This document shows positions 26,901 to 36,175 of a DNA stretch of 64,000 nt, piece after piece. The stretch comes from Moorena sp. SS36440bin_2 (GTDB taxonomy: Bacteria > Cyanobacteriota > Cyanobacteriia > Cyanobacteriales > Coleofasciculaceae): contig WTKN01000171.1 of the NCBI GenBank assembly GCA_011524395.1, positions 1-64,000 on the forward strand. Direction: 5' to 3'. The notes under the pieces are model-generated. The model did not search any database. It saw nothing but the letters and a program-made list of their open reading frames with translations, and had not been told where the DNA came from. Numbering within the stretch: the first letter of the stretch is position 1; every line of letters begins with the position of its first letter. The translations under genes and the position numbers were made by a program.

Positions 26901-28791
26901 GATGAACCGGATTGGCGGTAAATCCAACAGTGGTGAAGGAGGAGAAGACCCAGTGCGCTTCAGCATTCTGAATGATGTGGATCACACTGGTCATTCTCAG
27001 ACTCTACCTCACTTAAAGGGGTTACGTAATGGGGATGTTGCTTCCTCTGCGGTTAAACAAGTAGCATCTGGTCGCTTTGGAGTAACACCAGAGTACCTGA
27101 TGAGTGGGAAGCAGTTAGAAATTAAGATTGCTCAAGGTGCTAAGCCAGGGGAAGGGGGTCAGTTACCAGGTAAGAAGGTTAGTCCCTACATTGCTAAGCT
27201 GCGGCGTTCCAAGCCAGGAGTAACCCTAATTTCCCCACCACCCCATCATGATATCTATTCTATTGAAGACCTAGCGCAGCTGATTTTTGATTTGCATCAG
27301 ATTAACCCTCAAGCTAAGGTATCTGTGAAGTTGGTGGCAGAAATTGGGATTGGAACTGTTGCGGCTGGGGTAGCAAAAGCTAATGCGGATGTAATCCAAA
27401 TTTCTGGTCATGATGGGGGTACTGGAGCATCTCCGCTGAGTTCGATTAAGCACGCTGGAACGCCTTGGGAACTGGGAGTAACTGAAGTACATCGGATCTT
27501 GATGGAAAACCAACTACGCGATCGCGTTTTGCTGCGGGTAGATGGTGGCTTAAAAACTGGTTGGGACGTACTGATGGCTGCCTTGATGGGAGGACAAGAG
27601 TACGGTTTCGGTTCGGTATCGATGATTGCTGAAGGTTGCATTATGGCACGGATTTGCCATACCAATCAATGTCCCGTAGGGGTTGCTACTCAGCAAGAAC
27701 GCCTGCGCCAGCGCTTTACTGGGGTTCCAGGCCACGTGGTCAACTTCTTCTACTTTGTGGCTGAGGAAGTGCGATCGCTTCTTGCCAAACTAGGTTACCG
27801 TTCCTTAAAAGATATCATTGGTCGGGCTGATCTACTCAAAGTCCGAGAAGACCTTGAGTTGACTAAGACATCTATGCTGAATCTAGATTGTCTTACTCAG
27901 CTGCCTGATACTCGCACAGACCGCAGTTGGCTAAACCATAACGATGTCCACAGCAACGGACCAGTGCTAGATGATCAACTCCTGGCTGACGCTGACCTGA
28001 CGAATGCTATTCAAAACCATGGGTCTGTGACTAAAGATGTTGACATTGTCAACACTGACCGTACTGTAGGGGCTCGAATTGCTGGGGTAATTGCCAAGCA
28101 GTATGGTAACACTGGTTTTGATGGACACATTACTCTCAACTTCAAGGGGGCTGCCGGTCAAAGCTTTGGTGCCTTTAACCTCCCCAGTATGACCTTGATT
28201 TTAACTGGTGAAGCGAATGACTATGTAGGCAAAGGGATGCATGGTGGTGAAATTATTATCAAACCACCGGCTGATGCCACCTATGACCCAGCTAACAATG
28301 TAATTGTAGGTAATACCTGCCTCTACGGTGCCACTGGCGGAACATTATTTGCCCATGGCGGGGCTGGTGAGCGGTTTGGTGTGCGCAACTCCAAGGGGTA
28401 TGCTGTGATTGAGGCAGCTGGTGATCACTGCTGTGAATACATGACTGGTGGTGTAATTGTAGTCTTAGGGAAAGTGGGACGCAATGTCGGTGCTGGTATG
28501 ACTGGTGGTTTAGCCTACTTCCTAGATGAAGAGGAGAGTTTTCCCGCCAAAGTGAACCAGGATGTCAAGATTCAACGGGTAATTTCAGCCGCTGGAGAGC
28601 AACAGTTGAAAGGCTTAATTAAAGACCATGCCACTCGGACTGGTAGCCCGAAAGCTAACATGATTCTGGACAACTGGTCTGAATATCTGCCCAAATTCTG
28701 GCAAGTGGTACCACCTTCTGAGGCGGATACTCCTCAAGCCAATCCTGATTTGGTAGAAGAACGGGAGTTAGTTTCTTCGACAGTAGGCTAA
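23947..28791 (+). CDS. gltS: Ferredoxin-dependent glutamate synthase
   Basis: A 1,614-residue Fd-GOGAT, which makes two glutamates from glutamine and 2-oxoglutarate using reduced ferredoxin. A short propeptide precedes the N-terminal nucleophile Cys47 (RDACGVGFI) of the class II amidotransferase domain. The FMN-binding synthase domain contains the 3Fe-4S cysteine cluster in [15 protein letters not shown] near 1230-1243. The C-terminal GXGXG beta-helix domain ([22 protein letters not shown]-like turns) is complete. The length and lack of a separate small subunit fit the plant/cyanobacterial type. The start is the first ATG, though Met13 is also possible. A hairpin/terminator lies in the leader region and a 24-bp perfect hairpin follows the stop. 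It is the main ammonium-assimilation enzyme together with GlnA. Confidence 0.96.
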   Translation: MKASLNIVNNNWMNNIDNQKNQEDLQQYHTRIPYPGQRWLVEERDACGVGFIASGQGIATHKLIEQALVALGCLEHRGGCSADQDSGDGAGLLTAIPWKLLEKWFTEQGIDQPPKEQLGVGMVFLPFDKSLVSQGKSIVEEVLAQEGLKVLGWRVVPVCSEILGIQAKANQPHMEQLIVASEGEIGDELERLLFKTRCRIAKALKSQSTIRVPEDWYFCSFSSRTIVYKGMVRSAILGEFYLDLKNPDYQSGFAVYHRRFSTNTMPKWPLAQPMRLLGHNGEINTLLGNVNWMIAREADLAHPVWEKGLKANNLEAATDTNLKPHNSLDEIKPIINPENSDSAILDNVFELLVQSGRSPLTGLMIMVPEAYQNQPDLDNYPEIVDFYEYYSGIQEAWDGPALLVFSDGKTVGASLDRNGLRPARYSITRDGYVVVASEVGVVDLPESEIVEKGRLGPGQMIAVDLESNEILKNWDIKQRVAAQEPYGEWLKQYRVKLEPQPFTEGPEQEAAELLRQQNAFGYTAEDVEMIIQPMSTQGKEPTFCMGDDIPLAVLSNKPRLLYDYFKQRFAQVTNPPIDPLRESLVMSLSIDLGKRGNLLEAKPEYAQFLKLETPVLNEAELAAVKGSGFETAELSTLFEIATGPGGLDVAVKGLCDQAADLVRAGKTILILSDKTVGGLSENYTYIPPMLAVGAVHHHLISQGLRMKASIIVETAQCWSTHHYACLIGYGASAVCPYLTWESVRNWWANPKTKKLMAQGKLESLTIDQAQKNYRKAVEAGLLKILSKMGISLLSSYHGAQIFEAIGIGGDLLALAFKGTTSRLGGLSIADLAQEVMEFHKRAFPLTAKKLENFGFINYRPRGEYHMNSPEMAKALHKAVSSFVRDQSSNNGNGKNHKELEVSKLQVKPSSLNANKEAYDHYDVYRKLLEERPATALRDLLDFNSDQPTIPIEEVEPVEEIVKRFCTGAMSLGSLSREAHETLAIAMNRIGGKSNSGEGGEDPVRFSILNDVDHTGHSQTLPHLKGLRNGDVASSAVKQVASGRFGVTPEYLMSGKQLEIKIAQGAKPGEGGQLPGKKVSPYIAKLRRSKPGVTLISPPPHHDIYSIEDLAQLIFDLHQINPQAKVSVKLVAEIGIGTVAAGVAKANADVIQISGHDGGTGASPLSSIKHAGTPWELGVTEVHRILMENQLRDRVLLRVDGGLKTGWDVLMAALMGGQEYGFGSVSMIAEGCIMARICHTNQCPVGVATQQERLRQRFTGVPGHVVNFFYFVAEEVRSLLAKLGYRSLKDIIGRADLLKVREDLELTKTSMLNLDCLTQLPDTRTDRSWLNHNDVHSNGPVLDDQLLADADLTNAIQNHGSVTKDVDIVNTDRTVGARIAGVIAKQYGNTGFDGHITLNFKGAAGQSFGAFNLPSMTLILTGEANDYVGKGMHGGEIIIKPPADATYDPANNVIVGNTCLYGATGGTLFAHGGAGERFGVRNSKGYAVIEAAGDHCCEYMTGGVIVVLGKVGRNVGAGMTGGLAYFLDEEESFPAKVNQDVKIQRVISAAGEQQLKGLIKDHATRTGSPKANMILDNWSEYLPKFWQVVPPSEADTPQANPDLVEERELVSSTVG

Positions 28792-28834
28792 AGCAGTTAA
28801 AGCTTAAAGGTTCCAGGTTGGCTTGGGTTACCAG

Positions 28835-28890
28835 TTGCAGGTTAGAAGGTTAAAGGTGGGTTTGATCACCTTTAACCTTCTAACCTGCAA
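28835..28890. terminator. 24-bp perfect inverted repeat after gltS
   Basis: ttgcaggttagaaggttaaa (plus ggtg) at 28835-28858 is perfectly repeated in inverse at 28867-28890 with an 8-base loop (ggtttgat). Such a long perfect stem 43 bp after the gltS stop is likely a terminator or an mRNA 3'-end stabiliser for convergent transcripts. No clear T-run follows. The minus-strand small ORF 28880-29056 has its stop codon inside it. Confidence 0.6.
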
Positions 28891-29056
28891 CGTTCTCTAG
28901 CTCAATCTTTTCGAGGCAAAATTCATTCACAGACCCTTGACCACGAATCATCATTTCCCTTACCCAATCACGATTACCTTGCTTAATATACTCTTCGATG
29001 CAGTAAGCAGAATACCCAATGTGATTAGACTCATCACTGATGAATTTATCGGACAT
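28880..29056 (-). CDS. Small hypothetical protein (58 aa)
   Basis: This 58-residue minus-strand frame starts MSDKFISDESNHIGYSAYC and ends KIELENVAG. Its amino-acid mix is protein-like (balanced charged and aromatic residues, helical periodicity), unlike shadow frames. I do not recognise a family. It is convergent with gltS, and its TAG lies within the long gltS hairpin. The ribosome-binding site is weak. It could be a genuine small gene or the tail of a decayed one. Confidence 0.45.
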   Translation of the reverse strand: MSDKFISDESNHIGYSAYCIEEYIKQGNRDWVREMMIRGQGSVNEFCLEKIELENVAG

Positions 29057-29563
29057 GCTTCGGTCAGAAGATTAGTATAATTCTCAAAAGTCTGATTTTT
29101 ATAACCTTGAATATATGCGATCGCTAATTCGCGCTATATAGCTCATAACTGTATTTTTGTTAACTGTATTTTTGTTAATTTTTGACCCTTGACTAAAGAC
29201 CGGGTCATTTTCAACAACTTAACTCTATTGCGAGAGAGTTATAGGAGATTATAGGGGTTTCGAGCCACGATCAACGGATATACACCCAATGCACATTGGG
29301 AGCTATTTTTTATTGCGCTTACCCTGGTTTAAATAGTTTAATTTAATAAAAATTTAACTATTTAAATTGGCTATACCGAACTGGCTGTGTAAAAATGTTA
29401 TCAAATTATTATAGCAGTCCTAAATAATTCGTGAAATATATTGGCCAAAGCCATCGCTATAACCCTTGCCCAGCAACGATTCCAGATGCTGATTTTACAA
29501 ATAAATGATTTAGGATTGCTGTAGTATAATCCTGATTGGGCGGTAATTTGAGTTTTTAATAGA
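29057..29563. other. AT-rich intergenic region, nothing firm
   Basis: About 500 bp before the aminotransferase. It contains imperfect self-complementary words (tatagcagtcctaaat near 29410 versus atttaggattgctgta near 29508) that form a long imperfect inverted repeat, possibly a degraded small element. No gene seen. Confidence 0.35.
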
Positions 29564-30763
29564 ATGATTTTTTCTAAAAACCCCATCCAATCAGAGCTAG
29601 TCGGGAATAAGCGCGGTTTTATAGACACTAGGTTCGGTAGAGCCAAAATTCCCTTTGAAGGGTATAGTCTTCGCTTTGAGTTTCTCAAAAACCAGATTCT
29701 TGAGTTATTTGACGAAGTAATTTTATCTGGAAAATATACAGGACGCGGAAATCGTGTTATTGCTCTTGAAAAATCGATAAAAGATTTATGGGGGACAACC
29801 GGAATTGCCACATCATCTGGAACTATCTCTTTGCAAATAGCACTCATGTGTGCTGGAATCAATCCAGGTGATGAAGTAATAGTACCTTCATTAACATTTA
29901 TTTCAACAGCTTATGCTGTAAATGCAGTCGGAGGTATTCCAGTATTTGTAGATATAGACCCCAAAACATTAACCATTAATCCAGATGCAGTCTTGGATTC
30001 TATTACTAGCAAAACCGTAGCGATTATCCCAGTACATATGTATGGCCAAATGGCTGATATGGACAGATTACTGGATATAGCTAAAAAGTACAATCTAAAA
30101 ATTATTGAAGATTGCGCACAATCACATGGGGCTACTTATCATGGCAACTATGCTGGTAGTATGGGAGATTTTGGTTGTTTTTCTTTCTATAATGGCAAAA
30201 ATATAGGCGGATTAGAAGATGGTGGCATGATAACAATGCAAGATGCAAAGAATGTATCACAAGTCCTTCGTTTATGTGATTTAGGTAGAATCCCTGGAAA
30301 TCGTTATAATCACGAGGTGTTTGGGCTAAGAGGGCGTATGGGAGAGTTTACAGCGGCATTAATAAATTTAGAATTAAAATTCTTAGAAGAGTGGAACCAA
30401 CGTCGTAATTATATTGCTAATTATTACAATGCTCATTTTGAGGGTTTACCACTACAGATTCCTTTTGTTGCTCCAGGGCGGACTCATGTTTATTATCTAT
30501 ACACTGTTATAACGGATTCAGTCCAGACAAGACAGAAATTAGAAGACCACTTAAATTCTGTTGGCATCGAAACTATGAGAATATATCCGAAATTGATTCC
30601 AGATCAACCTGTTTATCAAAATGGTTTACCTCATCGGGTAGGACGATTAACAATAGCAAAGCAAATCGTGGAAAAGTTATTATCTTTACCAGTCTATCCA
30701 GAATTGGAGATGACCGATCTTAACAGAATAGTTAAAGCAGTGCAGCAAGTATTTTGCCAGTAG
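29564..30763 (+). CDS. DegT/DnrJ/EryC1/StrS-family PLP-dependent sugar aminotransferase
   Basis: A 399-residue fold-type I aminotransferase of the ArnB/DesV group, which transfers an amino group to a nucleotide-linked keto-sugar. ATSSGTISLQIAL binds the PLP phosphate and DCAQSHGATY carries the Asp/Gln contacts. The Schiff-base Lys sits in FSFYNGKNIGGLEDGG, with Asn where Pro/Gly is common. The extra ~35 N-terminal residues before IPFEGYSLRFE are unusual. It is a single gene with long AT-rich flanks and lower GC than gltS, so lateral acquisition from a glycan cluster is plausible. Substrate unknown. Confidence 0.85.
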   Translation: MIFSKNPIQSELVGNKRGFIDTRFGRAKIPFEGYSLRFEFLKNQILELFDEVILSGKYTGRGNRVIALEKSIKDLWGTTGIATSSGTISLQIALMCAGINPGDEVIVPSLTFISTAYAVNAVGGIPVFVDIDPKTLTINPDAVLDSITSKTVAIIPVHMYGQMADMDRLLDIAKKYNLKIIEDCAQSHGATYHGNYAGSMGDFGCFSFYNGKNIGGLEDGGMITMQDAKNVSQVLRLCDLGRIPGNRYNHEVFGLRGRMGEFTAALINLELKFLEEWNQRRNYIANYYNAHFEGLPLQIPFVAPGRTHVYYLYTVITDSVQTRQKLEDHLNSVGIETMRIYPKLIPDQPVYQNGLPHRVGRLTIAKQIVEKLLSLPVYPELEMTDLNRIVKAVQQVFCQ

Positions 30764-31447
30764 TCGATAGTCATACCAAATCCCCTTGATTGAGGAGGTG
30801 TTCTTTGTAGAGCAATGTATCAAAAAGGTTGGTAATCGGAGTATACCTGAGGAGTATACCTGAAAGGTATTTGAGAGGGCTTCTGGACTATGAGAGCAAG
30901 CGTAAGGATGATTTTAGCGATAGCGGTGGCATTCTCGCTTACTTAAGTTAGGTTGGGAGGGGAGCATGTCAAATTTGCAGAACACATGTACTAAAATAGC
31001 TCATAACTGCTACTGACGCCCCAAAAACACTGTAATTCAAGCGTTTGTAGTTCAAGTTTTCTTACAAAATTGACCTGCTTCCTGCCGTTATTAAGGCACG
31101 CTACTAGATAACTAAATAAGCGCGTTTGGTGCCAAGTTTTGGGTAAGTCGTGAACAATTAACCGTTAACTTCTCAACAGTTAACAATATTGTCTTGGTTC
31201 AAGATTTTTATCTTGGTTTCCTAGGTTAATTTGGGTAGATAACTTATCAAATAGGATAACTAAATTTCATCAAGGTATGTCGCCATTTTGGCGGAAAATT
31301 AATAATAAAGGATACCAAGGTTAACCATCAAAGCCTTCAAGGTTAGGTTAAACTCAAGTGGATTATAACTGATTACCTATTTATGGGTTTAAAGTTGACC
31401 CTTGACTGTCAAAAGCTAACGGTTAACCGTTGATAAATAATTAAATA
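30764..31447. other. Intergenic region, no gene seen
   Basis: About 680 bp between two convergent genes. A direct repeat of gtatacctga occurs at about 30840-30862. The rest is AT-rich with no coding frame, tRNA or clear terminator. Confidence 0.4.
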
Positions 31448-32389
31448 TCACTTCTGTTCTTTTTGTGCCATCTCCAACTCTTTTTGTGCCATCTCCAACA
31501 ATTCTGGTACGGTCACAAACTGGTAACCTTGCTTTCTCAATTCAGTAATAATTACCGGTAAAGCTCGTATGGTCTTGGAACGATTACCCCCACCATCATG
31601 GAGTAGCACAATTCCTCCCGGTTTCGCTCTGCGGAGCACATTATAGGTCAACCGACGTTGGTTTACCGAGTAATCCTCTGAGTCAGCTGACCATTTTACA
31701 ATCACGTAATTTTTTTTTCGGGCGTAAGCCACTAAGCCATTGTTCATGATCCCCCCAGGGGGTCTAAACAAAGAGGTCTTAACGTTAATAGTTTTGTAAA
31801 TCCGTGCTGTGGTGTTATCAATTTCCTTAGCAGCTGCTAAAGGATTATGATAATAATAAGCATGGTTCCAACTATGGTTGCCAAGAGCATGACCATGGTC
31901 CACAATTTTCTGAAGCTCTTGTGGATATAGATAAACATTTCTCCCTACCACGAAGAAAGTTGCCTTAACATTATATTTTTTAAGGATGTGTAGCACATCG
32001 TTGGTCATCTTCGGCCAAGGACCATCGTCAAAGGTTAAGGCAATGACTTTCTGTGGAGTTTTAAGCTCAACTTCCTCGATATATTTTCCCCGAAATTGGG
32101 GAGGAACATAGTTAATCCGCTTGCCTCTCTCTTGCTCTGCCCATTTAGCAATACCTTGCTCCAAAGCTTTATCTGGCTGCTTAGTTAACGTTTCAACTTT
32201 CTTTGAGTCAGTTTGCTGCTGTGGCATTTGCCTAGTGATTAGTGCAGCAATATTTTGGTTAGCCCATCGACCTGTTTTCAAGTTGTAGGCAGCCATACAA
32301 CTTAGAATAGCAGCAATTATAATCCATGTACTGCGCGACCAGAATAAGCCCTCACGTTTTGCCAAAATTGGTCTCCTTTGCTCCTGCAA
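31448..32389 (-). CDS. Polysaccharide deacetylase (NodB homology domain), membrane-anchored
   Basis: A 313-residue carbohydrate esterase 4 protein. An N-terminal hydrophobic segment (WIIIAAILSCMAAY, about 22-35) anchors or exports it. The NodB domain shows LTFDDGPWPK (catalytic Asp-Asp), HALGNHSWNHAYY (metal-binding His pair), FRPPGG and IVLLHDGGG. It likely deacetylates peptidoglycan or N-acetylated polysaccharide outside the membrane. The last ~15 residues repeat LEMAQKE, encoded by a 21-bp tandem duplication at about 31458-31500. Confidence 0.88.
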   Translation of the reverse strand: MQEQRRPILAKREGLFWSRSTWIIIAAILSCMAAYNLKTGRWANQNIAALITRQMPQQQTDSKKVETLTKQPDKALEQGIAKWAEQERGKRINYVPPQFRGKYIEEVELKTPQKVIALTFDDGPWPKMTNDVLHILKKYNVKATFFVVGRNVYLYPQELQKIVDHGHALGNHSWNHAYYYHNPLAAAKEIDNTTARIYKTINVKTSLFRPPGGIMNNGLVAYARKKNYVIVKWSADSEDYSVNQRRLTYNVLRRAKPGGIVLLHDGGGNRSKTIRALPVIITELRKQGYQFVTVPELLEMAQKELEMAQKEQK

Positions 32390-32482
32390 AAATACCAGGA
32401 AAGTAAATTATCATCTTTAACTAACCATCATCTTATAGAGTGGTGGCTAGCTGTTGCCTAATTGTCTGTTTAACATTAGCGG

Positions 32483-34039
32483 TCAGCTATCCGGTGACAA
32501 TTGCTGATAGTAGATATTGACAAGATAATTGGTAACTTCTGCAATACTCATACCATCGGTTTGTACTTCAATAGCATCAGCTGCCTTGCGCAAGGGGGCT
32601 ACAGCACGGGTGCTGTCCTTGAGATCGCGCTGTTGAATCTCCTGCTCCAGCTGTTCTAAGCTCACCTCTTGCCCCCGGTTTTTCAGGTCTTGGTGACGGC
32701 GACGCGCCCTTTCTTGGACAGAAGCTGTTAAGAATAGTTTGACTTCTGCATTGGGAAAGACATGGGTGCCAATGTCACGACCTTCCGCCACTACTCCTCC
32801 TTGACGACCCCAGCGTTGTTGTTGTTTGAGTAACTCACGGCGTACTGAACTCAGGGCAGCCACCGTAGAAACTTTGGCAGTAACGGACTGTGAACGAATT
32901 ACCTGGGTAACTTCTTCTCCATCAACCCACACCTGAATCCCAGACTCTCCTGGTTGATCATTAGTCAGATTAATTGTAATTTTACTGACTAATTCTGCGA
33001 TCGCAGGCTCATCCTCCAAGTCAATACCTGCTTTGAGCACCCGCCATGTCACAGCCCGGTACATAGCACCAGTATCAAGATACATCAATCCTAATGCTTT
33101 GGCTACTAAACGGCTAACGGTAGATTTTCCAGCTCCAGCTGGACCATCAATGGCCACAATGGGTTTACGGTGGGACAGGAGTATATTGTCAATTAAACGA
33201 GTTGTACCTAAGTGAACTGCGATCGCTAATAATCCTTGCTCTTCAACCTGTTCGAGGGGGGTTAGAGTAACAGGATCTACTAATTCCACATACTCGACCT
33301 GGATATCCTGGGTTCCAGCTAATTCTGACTTAACCCTCTCAATCAGATTGATGCGATCGCATAATCCATCTTGAAACGCTTTCTGAGCGCTAAGCAACCC
33401 TTTATAGAGTAATGATCCTTGGGCTTTTTGCTCTGGTGTCAGGTATTGATTGCGAGAACTACACGCCAGTCCGGACTTTTCCCGCACTATCGGACAAGGC
33501 ACAATGGTCACTGGTAACTTAAAATCTGCCACCATACGCTGGATGATTGCCAACTGTTGGGCATCCTTTTGACCAAAATAGGCTCTGTTTGGTCGTACCA
33601 GATTCAACAGCTTGAGCACGACAGTTGCCACACCCTGAAAAAAACCAGGACGAGAGACACCACATAGAACAGAGGTCATGGCTTTGGGTGGAATTACTTG
33701 AGTCAATTCATCACCCTTGTCCGCAGTGGGCATTGAATTATCACCATACAACTGGTCTATAGTGGGAGCAAAAATTGCATCAACTCCGACCTGTTGGCAA
33801 AGTTCTTGATCCTGAGCCAATCCACGGGGATACTCCTGAAAATCTTCTGTTGGTGCAAACTGAAGAGGATTAACAAAAATGGTAACAATGACCAGGGAAT
33901 TTTCTCGTCTTGCCCGCTCAATTAAGCTTAAGTGACCTTTGTGCAAGGCTCCCATAGTGGTTACTAGACCCACTTCCTTGCCAATACCTTGACCTTCTAA
34001 GTAGCAGCGTAATCCAGCAGTTGTTGTAAACAGGTGCAT
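32483..34039 (-). CDS. panC/cmk: Bifunctional pantothenate synthetase / cytidylate kinase
   Basis: A 518-residue fusion found in cyanobacteria. Residues ~1-280 are PanC, joining pantoate and beta-alanine with ATP: VTTMGALHKGHLSLIERARR is the HxGH-type adenylation motif, with FVNPLQFAPTEDFQEYPR and YFGQKDAQQLAII. Residues ~290-518 are CMP kinase: P-loop AIDGPAGAGKSTVSR, YLDTGAMYRAVTW, GRDIGTHVFPNA and DSTRAVAPLRKAADA. It links coenzyme A and pyrimidine nucleotide supply in one polypeptide. It is the only gene in its transcription unit on the minus strand. Confidence 0.95.
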   Translation of the reverse strand: MHLFTTTAGLRCYLEGQGIGKEVGLVTTMGALHKGHLSLIERARRENSLVIVTIFVNPLQFAPTEDFQEYPRGLAQDQELCQQVGVDAIFAPTIDQLYGDNSMPTADKGDELTQVIPPKAMTSVLCGVSRPGFFQGVATVVLKLLNLVRPNRAYFGQKDAQQLAIIQRMVADFKLPVTIVPCPIVREKSGLACSSRNQYLTPEQKAQGSLLYKGLLSAQKAFQDGLCDRINLIERVKSELAGTQDIQVEYVELVDPVTLTPLEQVEEQGLLAIAVHLGTTRLIDNILLSHRKPIVAIDGPAGAGKSTVSRLVAKALGLMYLDTGAMYRAVTWRVLKAGIDLEDEPAIAELVSKITINLTNDQPGESGIQVWVDGEEVTQVIRSQSVTAKVSTVAALSSVRRELLKQQQRWGRQGGVVAEGRDIGTHVFPNAEVKLFLTASVQERARRRHQDLKNRGQEVSLEQLEQEIQQRDLKDSTRAVAPLRKAADAIEVQTDGMSIAEVTNYLVNIYYQQLSPDS

Positions 34040-34093
34040 AAGACTCTAGAGTTTGGATTCTTATCGATGTTAGCAACATCGTCTTAATAAATA

Positions 34094-34132
34094 GAAATCT
34101 CCAGGAATTGGCAAGTAATTCCTGGAGATTTC
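34094..34132. terminator. 16-bp perfect hairpin terminator between rlpA remnant and panC/cmk
   Basis: gaaatctccaggaatt (34094-34109) pairs perfectly with aattcctggagatttc (34117-34132), loop ggcaagt, with tttt following on the plus side. It probably terminated the former rlpA paralogue transcript. Confidence 0.6.
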
Positions 34133-34154
34133 TTTTGACTAATAATTAATCAAT

Positions 34155-34323
34155 TTAATCAAGAATCTCTATACGCACAGACCCAGTGCCAGACCTGACC
34201 AATCCAATTATTCTGGCAGCTCCTCTGGACAAGTCAATAATCCTACCTCTGACAAAAGGTCCACGGTCATTAATCCGCACAATGACAGAGCGACCATTTC
34301 TGAGATTATTGACACTCCCCACG
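34155..34323 (-). pseudogene. rlpA paralogue, 3' remnant
   Basis: The minus strand encodes [17 protein letters not shown] and then IIDLSRGAARIIGLVRSGTG up to a stop at 34155. This matches closely the C-terminal double-psi beta-barrel of the intact RlpA at 37164-38249. The 5' part of the gene is missing here because an IS200/IS605 element abuts it. The matching 5' remnant is at 36176-36338, on the other side of the element; about 250 intervening codons have been deleted. Confidence 0.85.
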
Positions 34324-34324
34324 A

Positions 34325-35560
34325 TTAGAAATCGGGGGATTCTTGGTTCAACGAACTGACTTGCTTAACCAGACCGGAATCAGGTTTAGTAGAGGCCAGA
34401 TCTCCCCAAGCGTTTCTGAAAGTTTCGGTGTGCCCCACCGTACTCAAGGCTCTATTAAGTATGTTCTTGGCGGCATTGTGGTCGCGATCTAAATTACAAC
34501 CACATCTGCAAACATGAGTCCTAGTTGATAAAGACTTTTTGACTACCTCGCCACATTCGGAGCAATTTTGACTCGTATAGGCAGGATTAACTGCAACAGT
34601 GATCCTGCCAAACCTTTGACCAAAATGCTCTAGCCACTCCCGAAATTGACGCCAACCAGCATCATTAATAGATTTAGCAAGGCAATGATTCTTTACTAAA
34701 TTTTTTACCTTCAAGTCTTCGTAGGCGACCAGGTCGTTAGACCGGATTACGCAACGCGCCAGTCTCTTGGCGTGTTCTTTACGTTGTCTACTTATTTTGA
34801 GGTGCGCCTTACCTAATCTATTTCTCGCTTTCCTTCGGTTGACTGTTCGCGTAGCGTGGCCTACGGCCTTGCCTTTCTTTTTTCGGGAAACTCGACACTG
34901 ACAGAACTTTACACGTTTTTCGCTTTTGCGATAAAACCTGGGATTGGGTTCAGTGTTACCCTCAGAGTCTGTATAAAACTCTTTCAAGCCTACATCTAAC
35001 CCAACAGCACATCCAGTATTTTCTAATTTTTCAGGGTTAATTACTTTGACGCAAAACTGAACGTAATAGCCATCAGCTCTTTTTAAAATTCGTACTCGCT
35101 TTATTAGCTTTTGGTCAAACCACCACAAGTCCCAGGTTCCTTTGAGTTTCACCTTGCCAATGCCTTTTTTATCTGTGAACTTAATATATTTATTATCTGG
35201 CGACAGCTTCCAGCCAGACTGTTTGTATTCGACAGATCGGCAATGCTTCTTGAATTTCGGGAAACCTTTCTTTCCAGAAACCTTTTTCTTGCAGTTATCG
35301 AAGAAGCGCTTGATAGCTCGTTCTACGTTTTCGACAGAAGCCTGACAGGCATGACTATTAAGGTCTTTTACGAACTTAAACTCGTCTCTTAGTTGAGTGT
35401 TGTAGCGGTAGAGTTCTTTCTTTCCGATTCCCTTGTTATCGATCCAATAACGGAGTACCTTGTTTCGCACAAATTTGGACGTACGAATAGCTTCGTCTAC
35501 AGCTTTCTGCTGGGATTTTTTGAGAACGGCCTTGAACTCCATCACTAGCACTATAATCAC
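34325..35560 (-). CDS. tnpB: IS200/IS605-family TnpB RNA-guided nuclease
   Basis: A 411-residue TnpB. Its N-terminal helical region begins MEFKAVLKKSQQKAVDEAIR (Met7 at 35542 is the more family-like start). RuvC-I is AVGLDVGLKEFYTDSEG, RuvC-II is LVAYEDLKVKNL, the zinc finger is YTSQNCSECGEVVKK...HVCRCGCN, and RuvC-III is LDRDHNAAKNILN. All catalytic residues are intact. Compared with relatives, about nine extra residues (KAVGHATRT) lie between SRKKKG and VNRRKARNRLGKAHLK. They are encoded by an in-frame 27-bp palindromic insertion (34844-34870). It may remain functional as a nuclease even though its tnpA is broken. Confidence 0.92.
   Translation of the reverse strand: MIIVLVMEFKAVLKKSQQKAVDEAIRTSKFVRNKVLRYWIDNKGIGKKELYRYNTQLRDEFKFVKDLNSHACQASVENVERAIKRFFDNCKKKVSGKKGFPKFKKHCRSVEYKQSGWKLSPDNKYIKFTDKKGIGKVKLKGTWDLWWFDQKLIKRVRILKRADGYYVQFCVKVINPEKLENTGCAVGLDVGLKEFYTDSEGNTEPNPRFYRKSEKRVKFCQCRVSRKKKGKAVGHATRTVNRRKARNRLGKAHLKISRQRKEHAKRLARCVIRSNDLVAYEDLKVKNLVKNHCLAKSINDAGWRQFREWLEHFGQRFGRITVAVNPAYTSQNCSECGEVVKKSLSTRTHVCRCGCNLDRDHNAAKNILNRALSTVGHTETFRNAWGDLASTKPDSGLVKQVSSLNQESPDF
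34844..34870. repeat. 27-bp palindromic repeat inserted in frame in tnpB
   Basis: tgttcgcgtagcgtggccta, then cggcctt, encodes KAVGHATRT on the minus strand inside a conserved basic helix of TnpB. Removing exactly 27 bp restores the usual SRKKKG-x-NRRKARNRL spacing. It is the same family as the palindromes at 23143, 46069 and 58110. Confidence 0.75.
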
Positions 35561-35735
35561 CTCCTTGACGTTATCTTGCGTGTACCTTTATAGTATGTAT
35601 ATACACAATACCTAAGCAGGTACACAAAATTAATTACACATTTTCCAAAACTCAAAGCCTTGCAGGGCAAGGGTTACAGAGATTGGGAGTAGGAAATTAA
35701 TTCTGTATAGGTGCTTAACTAATGTAGAGGGCAAA

Positions 35736-36158
35736 ATGAAAAATAAATTCAAGTACAATAAAAACATTGTCTAATTTTGTAAATACAACTTTAAATGGTG
35801 CCCCAAGTACCGCAGGCCAGTACTAGTAGAAGAGGTGGAAGTAAGACTAAAAGAACTCCTCTACCAAATAGCAAAGGAGATCCAAGTCGAAATTATCGAA
35901 TTAGAGGTAATGCCTGATCATGTTCATCTCCTCTGTGAATGCGATCCACAGTTTGGTATTCACAGAGTAGTAAAACGATTTAAAGGGGCGACCAGCAGGT
36001 ACCTTAGAGAGCAGTTTCCTCATCTGAAAAGCCGACTACCTACTTTGTGGACTAATTCCTACTTTCTCTCCACAGTTGGAGGTACTCCACTTGAGACGAT
36101 TAAACGGTATGTGCAAAATCAAAAAGAGGTAATGGGAATAAATTCCTGTTCGAGCTAA
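35736..36158 (+). pseudogene. tnpA: IS200/IS605-family TnpA (Y1 transposase), nonsense mutation at codon 13
   Basis: The frame from the ATG at 35736 reads MKNKFKYNKNIV, a TAA at 35772-35774, then FCKYNFKWCPKYRRPVLVEEVE in the same frame, the normal start of a Y1 transposase. The body contains the HUH motif MPDHVHLL and the catalytic-tyrosine helix TIKRYVQNQK. Only the single in-frame stop separates the N-terminal strand from the rest. Translation from a GTG or ATG further down (for example 35835) would give a truncated, probably inactive enzyme. Confidence 0.85.
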
Positions 36159-36175
36159 CTCCATAAATAGAATTT

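Noticed and set aside
29401-29862. 153-codon ORF antisense to the aminotransferase start
   Set aside because: Overlaps a clear PLP enzyme; composition is shadow-like.
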